Shown here: positions 1-9,558 of the stretch, one piece after another
Layout: every line of letters starts with the position of its first letter
Numbering within the stretch: the stretch's first letter is position 1
Origin: Sulfuritalea sp.
Lineage (GTDB): Bacteria > Pseudomonadota > Gammaproteobacteria > Burkholderiales > Rhodocyclaceae
Assembly: GCA_030680805.1 (NCBI GenBank)
Contig: JAUXUK010000047.1
Coordinates: 1 to 64,000 of the forward strand
DNA length: 64,000 nt
Reading direction: 5' to 3'
Notes under the pieces: model-generated
Told to the model about the DNA's origin: nothing
The model's input: the letters and a program-made list of their open reading frames with translations, nothing else
Databases searched by the model: none
Translations under genes and position numbers: made by a program

Positions 1-519
1 GCGCTGAGCCAGTTCAAGAACCAGCTGCTCCTCGATATCACCACCGAAGGCCTGCGCAACCAGATCGTGGACGACAAGAATCGTCCCATGTTCGATTCGG
101 CCAGTTCCGACGTGAAGCCCTATACCCGCGCCATTTTGCGGGAAATTGGACTGGCCTTGAACAAGGTGGAGAATCGCATCAGCCTTTCCGGCCATACCGA
201 TGCACAGCCCTTTGCGGGCGGTGATCGGGGCTTCGGCAACTGGGAGCTTTCGACCAACCGCGCCAACGCATCGCGGCGCGAGATGGTGGCCGGCGGCATG
301 GATGATGCCAAGATCATGCGCGTGGTAGGTCTGGCCTCCACGGCTCTTTTCGACAAGCAGCAGCCCTACAGTCCAAGCAACCGCCGCATCAGCATCGTTG
401 TCCTCAACAAGCGAACCGAGGAAGCGATCCTCGCTGACGGCCGGCAGATGGACGCCGAGGCGACGCCAGAGATGGATGCGAAAGTTCCCGACGCGCCTGC
501 CACTGTAGCGGGAAGATAG
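1..519 (+). CDS. motB: Flagellar motor stator protein MotB, C-terminal part (truncated by window start)
   Basis: Frame 1 is open from base 1; OmpA-like peptidoglycan-binding region ENRISLSGHTDAQPF...NWELSTNRANASRREMV. Confidence 0.9.
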   Translation, partial: ALSQFKNQLLLDITTEGLRNQIVDDKNRPMFDSASSDVKPYTRAILREIGLALNKVENRISLSGHTDAQPFAGGDRGFGNWELSTNRANASRREMVAGGMDDAKIMRVVGLASTALFDKQQPYSPSNRRISIVVLNKRTEEAILADGRQMDAEATPEMDAKVPDAPATVAGR

Positions 520-692
520 ACGACAGCAGAATCCATGGTCTGCAAGGTCGTTCGGGAATCGTCAGTCCGGCTCTGAACTGGCAGGCCTTGTTCGACCTAT
601 CTGGCAACGTGAGCAACATCGAAATACTTGATATTGAAAGTGATTGGCCAGTGGTAAGATAGGGCCGCTTTACCGAGAACCAGAAGATCAAA

Positions 693-716
693 CTGCCCGT
701 CCGCCGGGCAGTTTTT
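693..716 (+). terminator. Rho-independent terminator-like hairpin
   Basis: CTGCCCG-TCCGC-CGGGCAG followed by TTTTT; perfect 7-bp stem. Confidence 0.6.
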
Positions 717-791
717 AGTCGGGGCCCAAAAAACTGCCTCGCCTGTGAAATCCGTTGGCGCATTGCCGGATGCAATGCGTTGACGGGAACA

Positions 792-1270
792 TGGAGCGAA
801 GCATGGATAGATTCCACCCGACAACTGGCACTGGTCGTGACGCGGCCCCTTCCGGGGCAGGCATCGATCCCAAGTACAGCATAGGCATCCCCGAGATGGA
901 TGCCCAGCACGCCCGCTGGATTGGCCTCATCGAAAAGTTCAGGTCGGTCGGGTCCGCACACCTCATGGACCGGGCCGGAATCAACGCGGCAATCCACGCG
1001 CTGGAACAACTGCTGAAATACACACAAAGCCATTTCGCCAGCGAAGAGCAGTTCATCGCCGGGCACAACTTTCCTGATCTCGAAGCCCACAAAAAGCAGC
1101 ATCGCGAACTCGAGTCCGTACTGGTCAAACTTCTGGACGAAGCGCACGCGCACGCGACCGGCGGCACGCCGCTGAAGCTCAACCTCTTTGCCACCGTCTG
1201 GCTGCTGGAGCACATCATGCAGGAAGACGACAAGTACGCCCGCTTCATTCTCGGCAAGCCTTCGCTGTAG
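792..1270 (+). CDS. Bacteriohemerythrin
   Basis: [39 protein letters not shown] and [13 protein letters not shown] match the hemerythrin H...HxxxE...HxxxH...HxxxxD iron-ligand pattern; start chosen among nearby ATGs. Confidence 0.88.
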
Positions 1271-1283
1271 GAAACAACCGCTC

Positions 1284-4200
1284 GTGCCGATTACCGCAAA
1301 AAACGCAGAACGAGAGATCGCGGCCCTTCGCCGCAGAATCCTGCTGGTCGACGACAGCAAGACCTTCCAGGGAATGTTCAAGTCCGCTCTTGGCGAGGAC
1401 GATTGCCAGCTGTTTCTCTGCAACGACGGCCAGCAAGCACTGGACCTGGTCGGCGCACACTACATCGACTTCGTCTGCTCCGGTTTCTACCTGCCGGACA
1501 TGGATGGCATCGAGCTTTGCCAACGGGTTCGTCACCTGACCAAATATGCCAGCAAACCTTTCGTCCTGTTGACTTCCGTCGATAGCGCCGACGCCCTGGC
1601 CAAAGCACTGCCGGCGGGCGTGACCGACATTTTTCACAGGAACGACATCGGACAGTTGCTGGCTTTCATCAAGCGCTTTCCTTCGTCGAACGAGCGCCTC
1701 GACGGGCGCGTGCTTTACGTCGAGGACAACCGGAGCCAGCGTGCCGTGCTCAAGGCGATGCTCGAGCAGAGAGGGCTGTCGGTGGATGCGTTTGCTTCGG
1801 CTGACGAAGCCTGGACGCATTTTCAGAACCATGACTACGACCTGGTGCTGACCGACATCGTTCTCGACGGCACCATGAGCGGTCTGGCCTTCGTCAATCG
1901 GATTCGTCGCCAAGCCGGGGAAAAGGGCGATACGCCGATCATCGCGGTGACGGCATTCGACGACAAGACGCGGCGCGTCGAACTGTTCAATCTGGGCGTG
2001 ACGGATTACCTCCCGAAGCCGGTCGCGGAAGAGGAGCTATACGTGCGTATCGGCGGTCTGCTGAAGATGCGCCGCCTCACGCGGGAAATCGAACTCGAAC
2101 GTCGGCAGCGACTATCGGACGAGTTGGCCCTGAGCGAAGTGCGCCTGCAAGCCGTGCTCGATGCCAGCCCGGATGCAATGCTGATCAGCGACGCGTCGGG
2201 AACCATTGTGCATGCCAGTCCGCAGATCGAACACCTGCTTGGCTATACGGCTGCCGAACTGATCGGCCGCTCGATCGAAGACCTCTTGCCGGAGCGTTTT
2301 CGCCTTGCGCATCCGCAGCGGCGTGCCGAATTTGCCGCCTCGCCGGTCGCGCGACGCATGGGGCAGGGGCGGACGGTCAGGGCCCAGCGCAAGGATGGCA
2401 GCGAATGCGACGTGGAAGTCAGCCTGAGTCGGATTCAGACCGGGCAAGGCTTTCTTTTCATCAGTGCCTTGCATGACATCACCGAGCGCAAGCAGGCCGA
2501 GTCGGCATTGCGAAACTCGGAGGCCCGCTATCGCAGTTTCGTCGCCGACCTGCCTATCGGCATCGTGATCACCCAGGATGGCCTGATCAAGTACGCCAAC
2601 CAGGCCACGGTAGACATGATCGGCTATCCCGAGAACGAACTGCTGGGCCGACCTTTCCTTCCCTTCGTTGCCGAGGCCGATCGGCCACGGCTGATGGACT
2701 TGCATCAACGCCGCATGAACGGCGAAGAGAGTGAGCGATCCTACGTGGTCGGCATGGTCCGCAAGGACGGCGACGTCAGGTTGTGGCAAGGCTACGTCAA
2801 CACCATCGACTGGGAAGGCAGGCCATCGGGGCTGGGCAGTTTCGTCGACATCACCGATCAAAAGCAGGCCGAAGCCGATCTGCGCATTGCCGCCATTGCG
2901 TTCGAGGCGCAGGAAGGCATCGTCGTCACCGATGCCGATGACGTGGTTCTGCGGGTCAATTACGCCTTCACCGAGATCACCGGCTACAGCGCCACGGAAG
3001 TCATCGGCAAGCGGATGAGTTTCCTGAAATCCGATCGTCATGACGAGCGCTTCTGGGCTGCGATGTGGAACATCATCGTGAACGATGGCGCGTGGCAAGG
3101 CGAAATCTGGAACCGGACCAGGAATGGCGAAGTGCATCCCCACCTGGTGGGGATTTCCGCGGTAAAGGGAAGCGACGGTGCGGTCACCCACTATGTCGGC
3201 ACCTATACCGACATTACCGAACGCAAGCGTACGGAGGAAGAACTGGACCTGATGGCCAAGGTGTTCACCGAAAGCGATCAGGCGATCGTCATCACCGATG
3301 CCGAAGCGCGTATCGTCAAGACCAACGCGGCGTTCAGCCGGCTGACCGGATATGCCGCGGAAGAAGTCGTCGGGAAAGACCCGAATATTCTCTCGGCAAA
3401 CCTGACGCCGCAAGAGACCTATCAGGAGATGTGGTCGTCACTCGAAGAACACGGGGTCTGGGCCGGCGAACTCTGGGATCGCCGCAAGACCGGCGAGCTC
3501 TACCCGAAATGGCTGTCGATTGCCGCCGTCCGCAACAAGACTGGTCAGACAACTCACTACGTTGGCAGTTTTGCTGACATCTCCGAGCGCAAGGCGGCAG
3601 AAACCAGAATCAAGTTCCTCGCACATCACGATGCCCTGACCCAGTTGCCCAACCGGCTGAACCTCCATGAGCGACTGGCGCAAGTCATCAACCTGGCCAA
3701 GCGCGGCAATACGAAATCAGCGGTGTTGATGATCGATCTGGATCGCTTCAAGGTCATCAACGATACCCTCGGCCATCACGTTGGCGACCAACTCCTGATC
3801 GAGGTGGCGCGCCGTCTGACACAGTCCGTGAGGGAAACCGACATCGTTGCGCGCCTCGGCGGAGACGAGTTCGTGGTCGTCTTGTCGACCATGGATTCGG
3901 CGGCCGATGCGACCATCGTCGCCGACAAGATCGTGCGCACCGTCTCGGCCCCCTACCAGATTGGCCGCCACGAGTTGCGCACCAGTCCCAGCATCGGCGT
4001 CTGCCTCTTCCCGGACGACGCCACCGAGATCGGCGAGTTGATCAAGTATGCCGACGTGGCCATGTATGCCGCCAAGGCCCGCGGCGGGCGCAATCATCAG
4101 TTCTTCACCACCGGGATGAACCTGGCAGTGACCAGTCGCATGGCCATCGAGGCCGACTTGCGAGCAGCTCTGGAGAAGCGCCAGTTTGTACTGCATTACC

Positions 4201-5036
4201 AGCCGCAACTCGACCTGAGAACCGGGCGGCTGACGGGTGTCGAAGCGCTGTTGCGCTGGCAGCACCCGAGCCGTGGCCTGATTCCGCCGATGGAGTTCAT
4301 TCCCATCGCGGAAGAAACCGGATTGATCGCGGCTATCGGTGCGTGGGTATTGCAGGAGGCGTGCAGGCAACTGAAGGAATGGCAGGAAGACGGCATCACG
4401 CACATCCGCATGTCGGTCAACCTGAGCGCCCTTCAGTTTCTCGATAAAGCACTTCCCGACCAGGTCCAGGCCGCGCTGAGCACAGCGGGTTTGGCCCCTG
4501 AATATCTCGATCTCGAAGTCACCGAATCGATGGCGATGGACTCGCCTGCCGACACGATCTCAACGCTGAAGCTGCTGGCCGCGGGCGGCATCTTTCTGTC
4601 CATGGACGACTTCGGCACCGGCTACTCGTCGCTGGCCCACCTGAAGCTGTTCCCGCTCCACGTGTTGAAGATCGACCGTTCGTTTGTCAAGGACATCGAA
4701 ACCGATCCCGACGATGCCGACATTTGCGATGTGATTGTCCTGCTGGCACACAGGCTGGGCCTGGAAGTGATTGCCGAAGGGGTGGAGACGGCAGCCCAGC
4801 TCAAGTTCCTGATCAGCATCGGCTGCGAAAAGATCCAGGGGTATCTGCTCAGCAAACCCTTGCCGGCCGACCAGGCCAAAGCCTTCATCAAGGGCCATGC
4901 GCCGATTTCGGATGTGGGCCATGTCGATCTGTGGCAGGGCTTCGACGAAAGGCGCAGCGAGGAGGCGATGAGCGGCGACCGGCAGCAATTGAGTATCATG
5001 GCGCCTGCCGCCGCAACGGATCAGCGATATGAGTAG
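1284..5036 (+). CDS. REC-REC-PAS(multiple)-GGDEF-EAL signalling protein (c-di-GMP)
   Basis: Two receiver-like domains, several PAS/PAC modules (ITERKQAE...), [22 protein letters not shown]; start GTG 1284 preferred over the ORF-track start that overlaps the hemerythrin. Confidence 0.9.
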   Translation: MPITAKNAEREIAALRRRILLVDDSKTFQGMFKSALGEDDCQLFLCNDGQQALDLVGAHYIDFVCSGFYLPDMDGIELCQRVRHLTKYASKPFVLLTSVDSADALAKALPAGVTDIFHRNDIGQLLAFIKRFPSSNERLDGRVLYVEDNRSQRAVLKAMLEQRGLSVDAFASADEAWTHFQNHDYDLVLTDIVLDGTMSGLAFVNRIRRQAGEKGDTPIIAVTAFDDKTRRVELFNLGVTDYLPKPVAEEELYVRIGGLLKMRRLTREIELERRQRLSDELALSEVRLQAVLDASPDAMLISDASGTIVHASPQIEHLLGYTAAELIGRSIEDLLPERFRLAHPQRRAEFAASPVARRMGQGRTVRAQRKDGSECDVEVSLSRIQTGQGFLFISALHDITERKQAESALRNSEARYRSFVADLPIGIVITQDGLIKYANQATVDMIGYPENELLGRPFLPFVAEADRPRLMDLHQRRMNGEESERSYVVGMVRKDGDVRLWQGYVNTIDWEGRPSGLGSFVDITDQKQAEADLRIAAIAFEAQEGIVVTDADDVVLRVNYAFTEITGYSATEVIGKRMSFLKSDRHDERFWAAMWNIIVNDGAWQGEIWNRTRNGEVHPHLVGISAVKGSDGAVTHYVGTYTDITERKRTEEELDLMAKVFTESDQAIVITDAEARIVKTNAAFSRLTGYAAEEVVGKDPNILSANLTPQETYQEMWSSLEEHGVWAGELWDRRKTGELYPKWLSIAAVRNKTGQTTHYVGSFADISERKAAETRIKFLAHHDALTQLPNRLNLHERLAQVINLAKRGNTKSAVLMIDLDRFKVINDTLGHHVGDQLLIEVARRLTQSVRETDIVARLGGDEFVVVLSTMDSAADATIVADKIVRTVSAPYQIGRHELRTSPSIGVCLFPDDATEIGELIKYADVAMYAAKARGGRNHQFFTTGMNLAVTSRMAIEADLRAALEKRQFVLHYQPQLDLRTGRLTGVEALLRWQHPSRGLIPPMEFIPIAEETGLIAAIGAWVLQEACRQLKEWQEDGITHIRMSVNLSALQFLDKALPDQVQAALSTAGLAPEYLDLEVTESMAMDSPADTISTLKLLAAGGIFLSMDDFGTGYSSLAHLKLFPLHVLKIDRSFVKDIETDPDDADICDVIVLLAHRLGLEVIAEGVETAAQLKFLISIGCEKIQGYLLSKPLPADQAKAFIKGHAPISDVGHVDLWQGFDERRSEEAMSGDRQQLSIMAPAAATDQRYE

Positions 5037-5048
5037 AATCCATTCACC

Positions 5049-6269
5049 ATGAATTTCATCAATAAAAACCTCGGATTTGGCCTCGGCTGGATTGTTCTGG
5101 TCGGCAGCGGCGCATCGGTTGCTTCGGGCGGCGGCCTCGGTCTTTCGACATGGATCGCCTTGCTGCTGGTCGGGATTGGCTGGCAGGCCATTGCGGCGCT
5201 GGCGGGCAACGGGTCCGCCAGGCTTGCCGCGGAAGAGCAGCGCATGAAGGAGGAAGAGCAGGCGCTGCTGGTGGAGTTCCGCCGCCTGCTGGAAGAGTGT
5301 TCGAGCCAGTTTGCGAAGCAGATGGATGTCGCGCGCGGCGAGCTGTCCCAGGTGCAGACCTTGTTGTCAGAGGCCATCGCCAGCCTGGCGGACAGCTTCC
5401 ACAGCATGCACGAGCATACCCGCCGGCAGCGTGACGTGACGGTTTCCGTTGCGGCTGGCAGTGACGCCGAAAAGAGCACTCGCCAGTTCGACAGCTTCGT
5501 CACCGACACCTCGGCCGTGATGCAACGTGTGGTTGACAGCATTGTCGGCAACAGCAAGCTGGGGATGGAACTGGTCGACTTGACCGAGAACATCTCGGCG
5601 CGAACGCAGGACGTGCAGTCGATCCTGTCCGAAATCGGCGCGATCGCCAAGCAGACCAACCTGCTGGCACTGAATGCCGCCATCGAAGCGGCACGTGCCG
5701 GCGAAGCCGGGCGCGGCTTTGCCGTGGTGGCCGACGAAGTGCGAACGCTTTCGGAGCGCACGGGGCAGTTCAGCCAGCAGATCAACAAGGTGATCCAGAA
5801 CATGCAGGTCACCGTCAAGCAGACCGAAGTGGCGATCCAGCGCATGGCCGGTCAGGATCTGGGTTTTGCCTTCGAATCGAAGAAACGAGTCGAAGAGATC
5901 ATCACCACCATGGAGCAGCAGAACCGGTTGCGCGCAGTCGCTCTGGGACAGCTCGGCGGCATCGCCGACGACGTCGATGTGCAGGTCGGCCGTGCGGTGA
6001 CCGCACTGCAGTTCCAGGACATCGTGTCCCAGCTGCTGGGCCATGTCGGGCGGCGGGTTGACGCGATCGATGATGCCTCGCGACACCTCGGCGAATTGGC
6101 GCAGAGCCTGCAGCGCAACGCGGAGACGGCCGGCGCCGCCGATGCGATGCGATCCCTGCAAGCGGAAACCCGCCACGTTGCCGATCGGCTCAGGGATCTC
6201 GAGCAGCTCACCGGGAACAACCCGGTCAGCCAGCAGGGGTTGGATCAGGGTGGCGTAGAGTTGTTTTGA
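5049..6269 (+). CDS. Methyl-accepting chemotaxis protein
   Basis: N-terminal hydrophobic segment and [40 protein letters not shown] signalling hairpin. Confidence 0.92.
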   Translation: MNFINKNLGFGLGWIVLVGSGASVASGGGLGLSTWIALLLVGIGWQAIAALAGNGSARLAAEEQRMKEEEQALLVEFRRLLEECSSQFAKQMDVARGELSQVQTLLSEAIASLADSFHSMHEHTRRQRDVTVSVAAGSDAEKSTRQFDSFVTDTSAVMQRVVDSIVGNSKLGMELVDLTENISARTQDVQSILSEIGAIAKQTNLLALNAAIEAARAGEAGRGFAVVADEVRTLSERTGQFSQQINKVIQNMQVTVKQTEVAIQRMAGQDLGFAFESKKRVEEIITTMEQQNRLRAVALGQLGGIADDVDVQVGRAVTALQFQDIVSQLLGHVGRRVDAIDDASRHLGELAQSLQRNAETAGAADAMRSLQAETRHVADRLRDLEQLTGNNPVSQQGLDQGGVELF

Positions 6270-6305
6270 TTTTTGCTGTCGCGTGTTACTTAATGGAGTT
6301 CGCAT

Positions 6306-6671
6306 ATGTCCAAGACCATTCTTGCCGTTGATGATTCCGCGTCCATTCGCCAGATGGTCGCCTTTACCCTCAAGAGTTCCGGCTATGAAGTAGTCGAAGC
6401 CGTCGATGGCATGGATGGACTCGAAAAAGCCAAGTCGAAGAGCTTCAACCTGATCCTGACCGACCAGAACATGCCGCGCATGGACGGGCTGACGCTGGTC
6501 AAGAATTTGCGCGGCCTCGCGCAGTATTCGACCACGCCGATCCTGATGTTGACTACCGAGTCGTCCGACGCCATGAAGGCACAAGGCAAGGCCGCGGGGG
6601 CGACGGGTTGGCTGGTCAAGCCCTTCGATCCGCAGAAGCTGATAGAAGTGGTGAAGAAAGTCATTGGTTAA
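6306..6671 (+). CDS. cheY: Chemotaxis response regulator CheY
   Basis: Single receiver domain, 121 aa: ILAVDDSASIRQMV, LILTDQNMPRMDG, GWLVKPF. Confidence 0.95.
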   Translation: MSKTILAVDDSASIRQMVAFTLKSSGYEVVEAVDGMDGLEKAKSKSFNLILTDQNMPRMDGLTLVKNLRGLAQYSTTPILMLTTESSDAMKAQGKAAGATGWLVKPFDPQKLIEVVKKVIG

Positions 6672-6697
6672 GACCCTAACCATGACCGGGAGGCAGC

Positions 6698-8983
6698 ATG
6701 TCCATTGACATGAGCCAGTTCTATCAGGTGTTCTTCGAGGAAGCTCAGGAGCACCTCGACGGTATGGAATCCCTGCTGCTGGAACTGGACCTCGTCGACC
6801 CCGATCCGGAACAGCTCAACGCGATTTTTCGTGCGGCCCATTCGATCAAGGGCTCGGCCGGCACCTTCGGCTTTACCGATCTGGCCGAAGTCACCCACGT
6901 CCTCGAGAACCTGCTGGATCGCATCCGCAAGGGTGAGTTGGCCTTGCGACCGGAGATGATCGATGCGTTTCTCGATGCCGGCGATGTCCTGAAGCACTTG
7001 CTGGCTGCGCATCGGGGTGATGGCGAGGCAGACCAGTCGCAGGTCGCGGCCATGTGCAAACGGCTTTCCGAGTTGACAGTAAGCGCATCGCCGTCGGCGT
7101 CGGCGATGCCGGATCAGATCGCAGATCAGGCGATCGCCGGACCGGGGCCGGCCGAAGCGCTGGAAGTCAGCTTTGTGCTTGACCTGGACGGAGACGCCGC
7201 CGCCAAGGCGGTCGAGAATATTGTTGCAGAGCTGGGTCAGCACTGGACTGTTGAAGTAGTCGTGCGGGCAGCTGCCGCCGACGATCCGTGGCATTTGCGC
7301 CTTGCGGCCGAGGCCGATCCGGACATCGTGCGCGGCATGCTGGAATTTGTTGCCCGCAGCGACAGCATTCGCATCGGGCCGGCCGGATCCATTGCGGCAA
7401 CGGCGGATGACGGCGACGGCGCCTATGGCTTCTTCGACGACGCACCGGCCGCCGCCCCGAAGACCGAGACGGATGAGTCGTGGGGCCTTTTCAGCGACGA
7501 GCCCAAGCCTGCGGCTGCGCCGACTGATGACTCCTACGGATTCTTTGTGGACGTGCCGGCGCCGGAAACCGCTGCCGCCGTTGCTCGCCCGCGAAGCGGA
7601 ATCCCGGGCACGCAAAGCGAAGCAGCGCCGACTCTCTCTGCCGTAGCGGGAGACGAAGGCGAGGGCTTCGGATTCTTTGTCGATGTGCCGACCCCCGCGG
7701 CGACACCCGCATCGCCGGCCGTAGCCATCCCGGCCGCCGCCGTTGCGCCGGCCGAAAAACCCGGAGCCGCCAAGCGCGCGGCGCCCAAGCCGGCCGGCGG
7801 CGGCGAAACCTCGATTCGCGTCGACGTCGACAAGGTCGATCAACTGATCAACCTGATCGGCGAACTGGTGATCACCCAGGCGATGCTGGCGCAATCCGCC
7901 TCCACCCTCGATCCGGTCGAATTCGAGCGGCTGCACAACGGGCTGGCTCAATTGGAACGCAACACGCGCGACATGCAGGAATCGGTCATGTCGATTCGCA
8001 TGATGCCTATCTCCGTGGTGTTTTCGCGCTTCCCGCGCGTGGTGCGCGATCTGGCCCAGAAGCTGGGCAAGCAGATCGAGCTCAAGACCATCGGCGAAGG
8101 CACTGAACTCGACAAGAGCCTGATCGAGCGCATCAGCGACCCGTTGACCCACCTGGTACGCAACAGCCTCGATCATGGCGTCGAGATGCCGGCGGACCGT
8201 GTCGCCAAGGGCAAGTCGCCGATCGGCACCATTACCCTCAAGGCCTACCACCAGAGCGGCAACATCGTGATCGAGGTCGGTGATGACGGCGCCGGGCTGA
8301 ATCGCGAAAAGATTCTCGGCAAGGCGCGGGAAAAGGGTCTCGCCGTGCACGACCAGATGACCGATGGCGAAGTGTGGCTGCTGATTTTCGAAGCGGGATT
8401 TTCCACCGCGGACGTCGTTACCGAAGTCTCCGGGCGCGGCGTCGGCATGGACGTGGTCAAGCGCAACATCACTGCCATGGGGGGCCGGGTCGAGATCGAG
8501 TCGATGACCGGCATCGGCACCCGCATGACGGTGCGCTTGCCGCTGACGCTGGCGATCCTCGACGGCATGTCGGTCGCCGCGGGCAAGGAAACCTACATCA
8601 TTCCGCTGGGCTATGTCATCGAATCGCTGCAGGCCGAGCGCGGCATGATCAAGAGCGTATCGGGCGTCGAGCGGCTGCTTCAGGTGCGCGGCGAGTATCT
8701 TCCCGTGGTGCCCCTGTACGAGATTTTCGGGATTCCCGACACCGTCACGCGACTCGATCAGGGCATCATGGTGGTGATCGAGGCGGACGGTGTGAAGGCG
8801 GCGTTGTTCATCGACGCGCTGGTCGGCCAGCACCAGGTGGTGATCAAGAGCCTGGAATCGAATTACCGCAAGGTCCAGGGGATTTCGGGCGCAACCATCA
8901 TGGGCGACGGCCATGTCGCCATGATTCTGGATGTGGCGGCGCTGGTGCAGATGGCGAAAAGCGCCCTGCCTGCGGCAGCCTGA
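6698..8983 (+). CDS. cheA: Chemotaxis histidine kinase CheA (system 1)
   Basis: Hpt AAHSIKGSAGTFGF, HLVRNSLDHGVE N-box, GRGVGMDVVKRNI G-box, C-terminal CheW-like domain. Confidence 0.96.
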   Translation: MSIDMSQFYQVFFEEAQEHLDGMESLLLELDLVDPDPEQLNAIFRAAHSIKGSAGTFGFTDLAEVTHVLENLLDRIRKGELALRPEMIDAFLDAGDVLKHLLAAHRGDGEADQSQVAAMCKRLSELTVSASPSASAMPDQIADQAIAGPGPAEALEVSFVLDLDGDAAAKAVENIVAELGQHWTVEVVVRAAAADDPWHLRLAAEADPDIVRGMLEFVARSDSIRIGPAGSIAATADDGDGAYGFFDDAPAAAPKTETDESWGLFSDEPKPAAAPTDDSYGFFVDVPAPETAAAVARPRSGIPGTQSEAAPTLSAVAGDEGEGFGFFVDVPTPAATPASPAVAIPAAAVAPAEKPGAAKRAAPKPAGGGETSIRVDVDKVDQLINLIGELVITQAMLAQSASTLDPVEFERLHNGLAQLERNTRDMQESVMSIRMMPISVVFSRFPRVVRDLAQKLGKQIELKTIGEGTELDKSLIERISDPLTHLVRNSLDHGVEMPADRVAKGKSPIGTITLKAYHQSGNIVIEVGDDGAGLNREKILGKAREKGLAVHDQMTDGEVWLLIFEAGFSTADVVTEVSGRGVGMDVVKRNITAMGGRVEIESMTGIGTRMTVRLPLTLAILDGMSVAAGKETYIIPLGYVIESLQAERGMIKSVSGVERLLQVRGEYLPVVPLYEIFGIPDTVTRLDQGIMVVIEADGVKAALFIDALVGQHQVVIKSLESNYRKVQGISGATIMGDGHVAMILDVAALVQMAKSALPAAA

Positions 8984-9016
8984 CAACAACCCGGCGAACA
9001 AGGGAGCGAGGAGACG

Positions 9017-9532
9017 ATGATGGTTCAGGAACAACATGCGGCCAAGGGCAAGGGGGCCGGCGACGAGGGTGGCTACGCCCAGGAATACCTGACCTACACC
9101 CTGGGGCCGGAGGAGTATGCGATCGACATCCTCAAGGTGCAGGAGATCCGCGGCTACGAGCCGCCCACCACCATCGCCAATGCGCCCAGCTTTCTCAAGG
9201 GTGTGATCAACCTGCGCGGCACCATCGTGCCGATCGTCGATCTGCGCATCAAGTTCAATGTCGGCAAGGCCGACTACACGCCCTTCACCGTGGTGATCAT
9301 TCTCAACATCGCCTCGCGCGTGGTCGGCATCGTGGTCGACAGCGTGTCCGACGTGACCATGCTGCGCCAGGAGCAGATACGCGCCGCGCCCGAGTTTGCC
9401 GCGACAGTGGATACCAAATACATCAACGGCCTATGTACCCTCGACGAGCGCATGCTCATCGTGGTCGACATAGAGCGGCTGATGCTGTCCCACGAGATGG
9501 CATTGGTTGACGCCGCCCAGAACGCACAATAA
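9017..9532 (+). CDS. cheW: Chemotaxis coupling protein CheW
   Basis: [54 protein letters not shown]. Confidence 0.96.
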   Translation: MMVQEQHAAKGKGAGDEGGYAQEYLTYTLGPEEYAIDILKVQEIRGYEPPTTIANAPSFLKGVINLRGTIVPIVDLRIKFNVGKADYTPFTVVIILNIASRVVGIVVDSVSDVTMLRQEQIRAAPEFAATVDTKYINGLCTLDERMLIVVDIERLMLSHEMALVDAAQNAQ

Positions 9533-9558
9533 GCCGCACCGAAAAAGGAGCCAAGACA

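Noticed and set aside
404-1423. 339-aa minus-strand ORF over motB end, hemerythrin and the regulator start
   Set aside because: Crosses the terminator and three unrelated plus-strand features; no domain recognised.
6668-9037. 789-aa minus-strand ORF antisense to cheA1
   Set aside because: Antisense mirror of a highly coding GC-rich gene; His/Arg-rich composition with no recognisable domain; the plus-strand CheA is clear.
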